Of a stretch of 64,000 nucleotides of DNA, positions 61,604 to 64,000 are shown piece after piece. The notes under the pieces were generated by a model. That model worked only from the letters and a program-made list of their open reading frames with translations, was not told the DNA's origin and did not search any database. Source of the DNA: Caulobacter segnis (GTDB taxonomy: Bacteria; Pseudomonadota; Alphaproteobacteria; Caulobacterales; Caulobacteraceae); assembly GCF_023935105.1 (NCBI RefSeq), contig NZ_CP096040.1, forward strand, positions 992,001 through 1,056,000. Direction: 5' to 3'. The number at the start of each line of letters is the position of its first letter. The first letter of the stretch is position 1. Made by a program: the position numbers and the translations under genes.

Positions 61604-62881
61604 CTACAGCGTGTCCGGGGTCTTCTTCAGGGGCATCAGCGCCAGCAAGCTGATCAGGCCGGCGCCAGCCAGATAGAGGCCGACCAGCTTCAGGCCGCCA
61701 TGCGTGGCCAGGGCCTGGGCGATGGCCGGAGTCATGCCGCCGCCGATGACGCCGCCGACATTGAAGGCGATCGACGAGCCAGTGTAGCGCACCCGCGCCG
61801 GGAACAGGCTGGGCAGCCAGGCGCCGAGCGGGCCGTAGACCAGCCCCATGACCACCAGGGCCAGGGACAGGAACACGCCGATCAGCCAGAGCGAGCCCGA
61901 GCCCATCATCGGCGCCAAGGCCGCGCCGGCGGCGATGGTCAGGAACGAGCCGGCCATCAGCACGCGGCGAGGGCTCGAGGCGTCCGACCAATAGCCGGCC
62001 CAGACGATGCCGCCGGCCATGAACAGGATGGCGACCAGCAGCACGCTCAAGAAGAGCTGGCGGCCATAGCCCAGGGCCGTGACGCCGTAACCCAGCGAGA
62101 AGGCCGTGGTCAGGTAGAACAGAGCGAAGCAGGCGACCACGGCGAAGGTGCCGCCGATCACCTCGCGGGCGTGGGTCTTGAACAGCTCGGCGACCGGCAC
62201 GTGGGCCGGCGGCGCTTCATGGGCGGCGGCTTCGAAGGCTGCGGTCTCGGTCAGCTTCAGGCGGATCCACAGCCCGACCCCGACCAGCAGGATGCTGCCC
62301 AGGAACGGCAGGCGCCAGCCCCAGGCCTGGAACTGCTCCGGCGTCAGGATCGCGCCGAGGATCAAAAAGAGGCCGTTGGCGGCGATGAAGCCGACCGGCG
62401 CGCCCAGCTGGGGGAACATGCCGAAGCGCGCGCGCCAGCCGGGCGGAGCGTTCTCGACCGCCAGCAGGGCCGCGCCGCCCCACTCGCCGCCCAGGCCGAA
62501 GCCCTGGCCGAAGCGCAGGACGCACAGCATGAATGGCGCGATCCAGCCCGCCTGGTGATAGGTCGGCAGGAAGGCCACCAGCAGGGTCGAGCCGCCCATG
62601 ATGATCAGCGAGGCCACCAGGGTCGACTTGCGGCCGATGCGGTCGCCGAAGTGTCCGAACACGATCGAGCCTAGCGGCCGGGCGATGAACGCGACGCTGA
62701 GGCTGGCGTAAGAGGCCAGCAGCTGCACGGCGGGGGAGGAGGCCGGGAAGAACAGCGGCCCGAACACCAGCGAGGCGGCGGTGGCGTAGATATAGAAGTC
62801 GTAGAACTCGACGGCCGTGCCGATCAGGCTGGCGGCCAGCACGCGTCGCGTCGACGCGCCGGTAGCGCTCGATTGGGCCAT
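61604..62881 (-). CDS. MFS transporter, metabolite:H+ symporter (MHS/ProP-like) family
   Basis: 425 residues with 12 membrane helices. The start ATG at 62881 (MAQSSATGAS) is preceded by AAGGAGG; a longer frame exists without such a site. The opening RRVLAASLIGTAVEFYDFYIY and the loop 2-3 motif GHFGDRIGRKSTL are typical of the MHS subfamily (KgtP, ShiA, ProP). The substrate is likely a small organic acid or osmolyte. The gene lies downstream of an Lrp/AsnC regulator on the same strand, with about 60 bases between. Confidence 0.92.
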   Translation of the reverse strand: MAQSSATGASTRRVLAASLIGTAVEFYDFYIYATAASLVFGPLFFPASSPAVQLLASYASLSVAFIARPLGSIVFGHFGDRIGRKSTLVASLIIMGGSTLLVAFLPTYHQAGWIAPFMLCVLRFGQGFGLGGEWGGAALLAVENAPPGWRARFGMFPQLGAPVGFIAANGLFLILGAILTPEQFQAWGWRLPFLGSILLVGVGLWIRLKLTETAAFEAAAHEAPPAHVPVAELFKTHAREVIGGTFAVVACFALFYLTTAFSLGYGVTALGYGRQLFLSVLLVAILFMAGGIVWAGYWSDASSPRRVLMAGSFLTIAAGAALAPMMGSGSLWLIGVFLSLALVVMGLVYGPLGAWLPSLFPARVRYTGSSIAFNVGGVIGGGMTPAIAQALATHGGLKLVGLYLAGAGLISLLALMPLKKTPDTL

Positions 62882-62944
62882 GCTGGCCTCCTTGGAATGT
62901 CGGATAGTGCGGAGCGCGGCCCCCCGACCGCGCTCCAAAAGGTC

Positions 62945-63442
62945 TTAGCCCAGCGGGCTCACATACGGGCTGATCAGGCCCAGCGGCACGGCCGTCGAGT
63001 TCTTGACGCCACGGATGACGATGCGGCTCTCGATGTTCGAGACCAGGCCCAGCGACAGCAGCTTGTCTCGCAGGAACTCGTCGAAGGCGCGCATGTCGCG
63101 GGTGACGATCCGCATCTCGTAGTCGGCGGCGCCGGTGACGGTGGCGCACTGGACGACCTCGGCCCACTTGGCGACCGCCTGTTCGAACGTGTCCAGATTT
63201 TCCTTGGTCGGCAGCGACAGCTTGACGGTGCAGTAGACCTCGAAGCCCAGGCCGAGCTTTTCGCGGTCCAGGATCGTCACGCGGCGCTGGATGACACCGG
63301 CGTCTTCCAGCCTCTTGATGCGGCGCCAGCACGGGCTGGACGACAGACCAACACGTTCGGCGATCTCGGCGACGGACAGTCCGGCGTCGTGTTGGATGAG
63401 ATCGAGGATCTTGGCATCCACGGCGTCGAGTTGTTCGGACAA
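62945..63442 (-). CDS. Lrp/AsnC family transcriptional regulator
   Basis: 165 residues from a TTG start (MSEQLDAVDAKILDLI) behind an AGGA site. The N-terminal winged HTH (LSVAEIAERVGLSSSPCWRRIKRLEDAG) and the C-terminal RAM/AsnC ligand domain (LPTKENLDTFEQ; ADYEMRIVTRDM) are complete. It lies divergent from the indolepyruvate:ferredoxin oxidoreductase gene and upstream of a transporter. Such regulators near this oxidoreductase commonly respond to aromatic or branched amino acids. Confidence 0.93.
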   Translation of the reverse strand: MSEQLDAVDAKILDLIQHDAGLSVAEIAERVGLSSSPCWRRIKRLEDAGVIQRRVTILDREKLGLGFEVYCTVKLSLPTKENLDTFEQAVAKWAEVVQCATVTGAADYEMRIVTRDMRAFDEFLRDKLLSLGLVSNIESRIVIRGVKNSTAVPLGLISPYVSPLG

Positions 63443-63510
63443 GAAATTCCTCCCCCCAGCGGGCGTTGACGCTCACTTCTTGCGCAAAACGACCACGAGT
63501 CGGGCACGCC

Positions 63511-63540
63511 TTGGGCAAACAATTTCCGCGCTTCTATAAG
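63511..63540 (+). promoter_or_regulatory. Predicted promoter of the indolepyruvate oxidoreductase gene
   Basis: TTGGGC (63511-63516) and TATAAG (63535-63540) are 18 bases apart. Two similar octamers, TTGCGCAA (63480-63487) and TTGCGTAA (63544-63551), lie either side and 64 bases apart. They could be Lrp-type operator half-sites. Confidence 0.45.
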
Positions 63541-63584
63541 ATATTGCGTAACGGGCGGGAAGACCCGGGAGGAAAATTTTTGCC

Positions 63585-64000
63585 ATGCGGCACTCGGAAG
63601 TCACGCTCGACGACAAATATGTGCTCGAAGATGGTCGCGCATTCATCACTGGCGTGCAGGCGCTGCTGCGGGTCCTGCTGGATCGCAAGCGCCTGGATCG
63701 CAAGGCTGGGTTGAACACCGGCGGCTATCTGTCGGGCTATCGCGGCTCGCCGCTGGGCGGCCTGGACCAGCAGGCCGCGCGCATCAAGAAACTGCTGACC
63801 GCGCACGACGTGGTCTTCCAGGAAGGCCTGAACGAGGACCTCGCGGCGACCGCCGTATGGGGCAGCCAGCAGGCCAACCTGTTCCCCGGCGCGCTTTATG
63901 ATGGCGTCTTTGGCATGTGGTACGGGAAGGCCCCTGGGGTCGACCGCACCGGCGACGTCTTCAAGCACGCCAATTTCGCGGGGACCTTCCCGACCGGCGG
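63585..64000 (+). CDS. Indolepyruvate:ferredoxin oxidoreductase family protein (partial)
   Basis: The first 138 codons of a gene that runs past the window end. The start ATG at 63585 follows GGGAGG. The N-terminal sequence (GRAFITGVQALLRVLLDRKR, then GYLSGYRGSPLGGLDQ, NEDLAATAVWGSQQ, GVFGMWYGKAPGVDR) is diagnostic of the fused alpha/gamma indolepyruvate (2-oxoacid) ferredoxin oxidoreductase, usually about 1150 residues. It oxidatively decarboxylates aromatic 2-keto acids to acyl-CoA, reducing a ferredoxin. Divergently transcribed from an Lrp/AsnC gene. Confidence 0.9.
   Translation, partial: MRHSEVTLDDKYVLEDGRAFITGVQALLRVLLDRKRLDRKAGLNTGGYLSGYRGSPLGGLDQQAARIKKLLTAHDVVFQEGLNEDLAATAVWGSQQANLFPGALYDGVFGMWYGKAPGVDRTGDVFKHANFAGTFPTG

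Overview
The window is high-GC (about 67 percent) alphaproteobacterial chromosome, most likely Caulobacter or a close Caulobacterales relative. Supporting signs are a 1356-residue RpoB and 1396-residue RpoC of alphaproteobacterial type, a promoter matching the published Caulobacter housekeeping consensus, an MCP with a single-cache sensor, a large TonB-dependent receptor and a NodT-family efflux system. The species assignment is inference; no 16S gene is present.

Layout. 1-5.8 kb: rplK-rplA, ended by an intrinsic terminator, then an HI0933-type flavoprotein, a secreted alpha/beta-hydrolase fused to a HIT domain (minus strand), a SRPBCC protein, and rplJ-rplL with a long structured leader. 5.8-9.9 kb: an AraC regulator with an alpha/beta hydrolase, a frameshifted YCF48-like gene and a DUF1328-like micro-protein lie between rplL and rpoB. 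9.9-18.5 kb: rpoB-rpoC, ending in a tandem array of identical hairpins whose first loop holds the rpoC stop codon. 18.5-23 kb: chemoreceptor, autotransporter and a proline-rich membrane protein. 23-27.8 kb: the str operon rpsL-rpsG-fusA-tuf.

28-36.3 kb: an HWE-type histidine kinase, an IS630-family element inserted exactly in the CTAG shared by two convergent stop codons, and a translationally coupled tripartite RND efflux operon with a GNAT acetyltransferase at its end. 36.3-42.5 kb: TonB-dependent receptor with a recognisable promoter, a protein of unknown function with a duplicated module of about 110 residues, and a double-headed TetR regulator. 42.5-50 kb: a MBOAT/AlgJ-like polysaccharide O-acetylation pair, a Yip1-family membrane protein, a hybrid histidine kinase and an EstB-like serine hydrolase.

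50-64 kb: FadB-like bifunctional beta-oxidation enzyme and acyl-CoA synthetase (fatty acid use), a degenerate DegT-fold protein, DUF2199, a PadR-membrane protein operon with a palindromic operator in its promoter, adenine deaminase-CorA, a PhyH dioxygenase, a small lipoprotein, pirin, a MHS-type transporter, and an Lrp/AsnC regulator divergent from an indolepyruvate:ferredoxin oxidoreductase that runs off the end.

Core information genes occupy the left half in separated blocks; the right half is mostly metabolism, transport and signalling. Several intergenic spaces hold palindromic repeat elements, two of which (about 52.7 and 61.5 kb) are clearly homologous. No tRNA, rRNA or CRISPR was seen. 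No single multi-gene novel system is evident. The best leads are the rpoC 3' hairpin array, the exported hydrolase-HIT fusion, the duplicated-module protein beside the double TetR, the PadR operator and an orphan minus-strand terminator near 50.15 kb.
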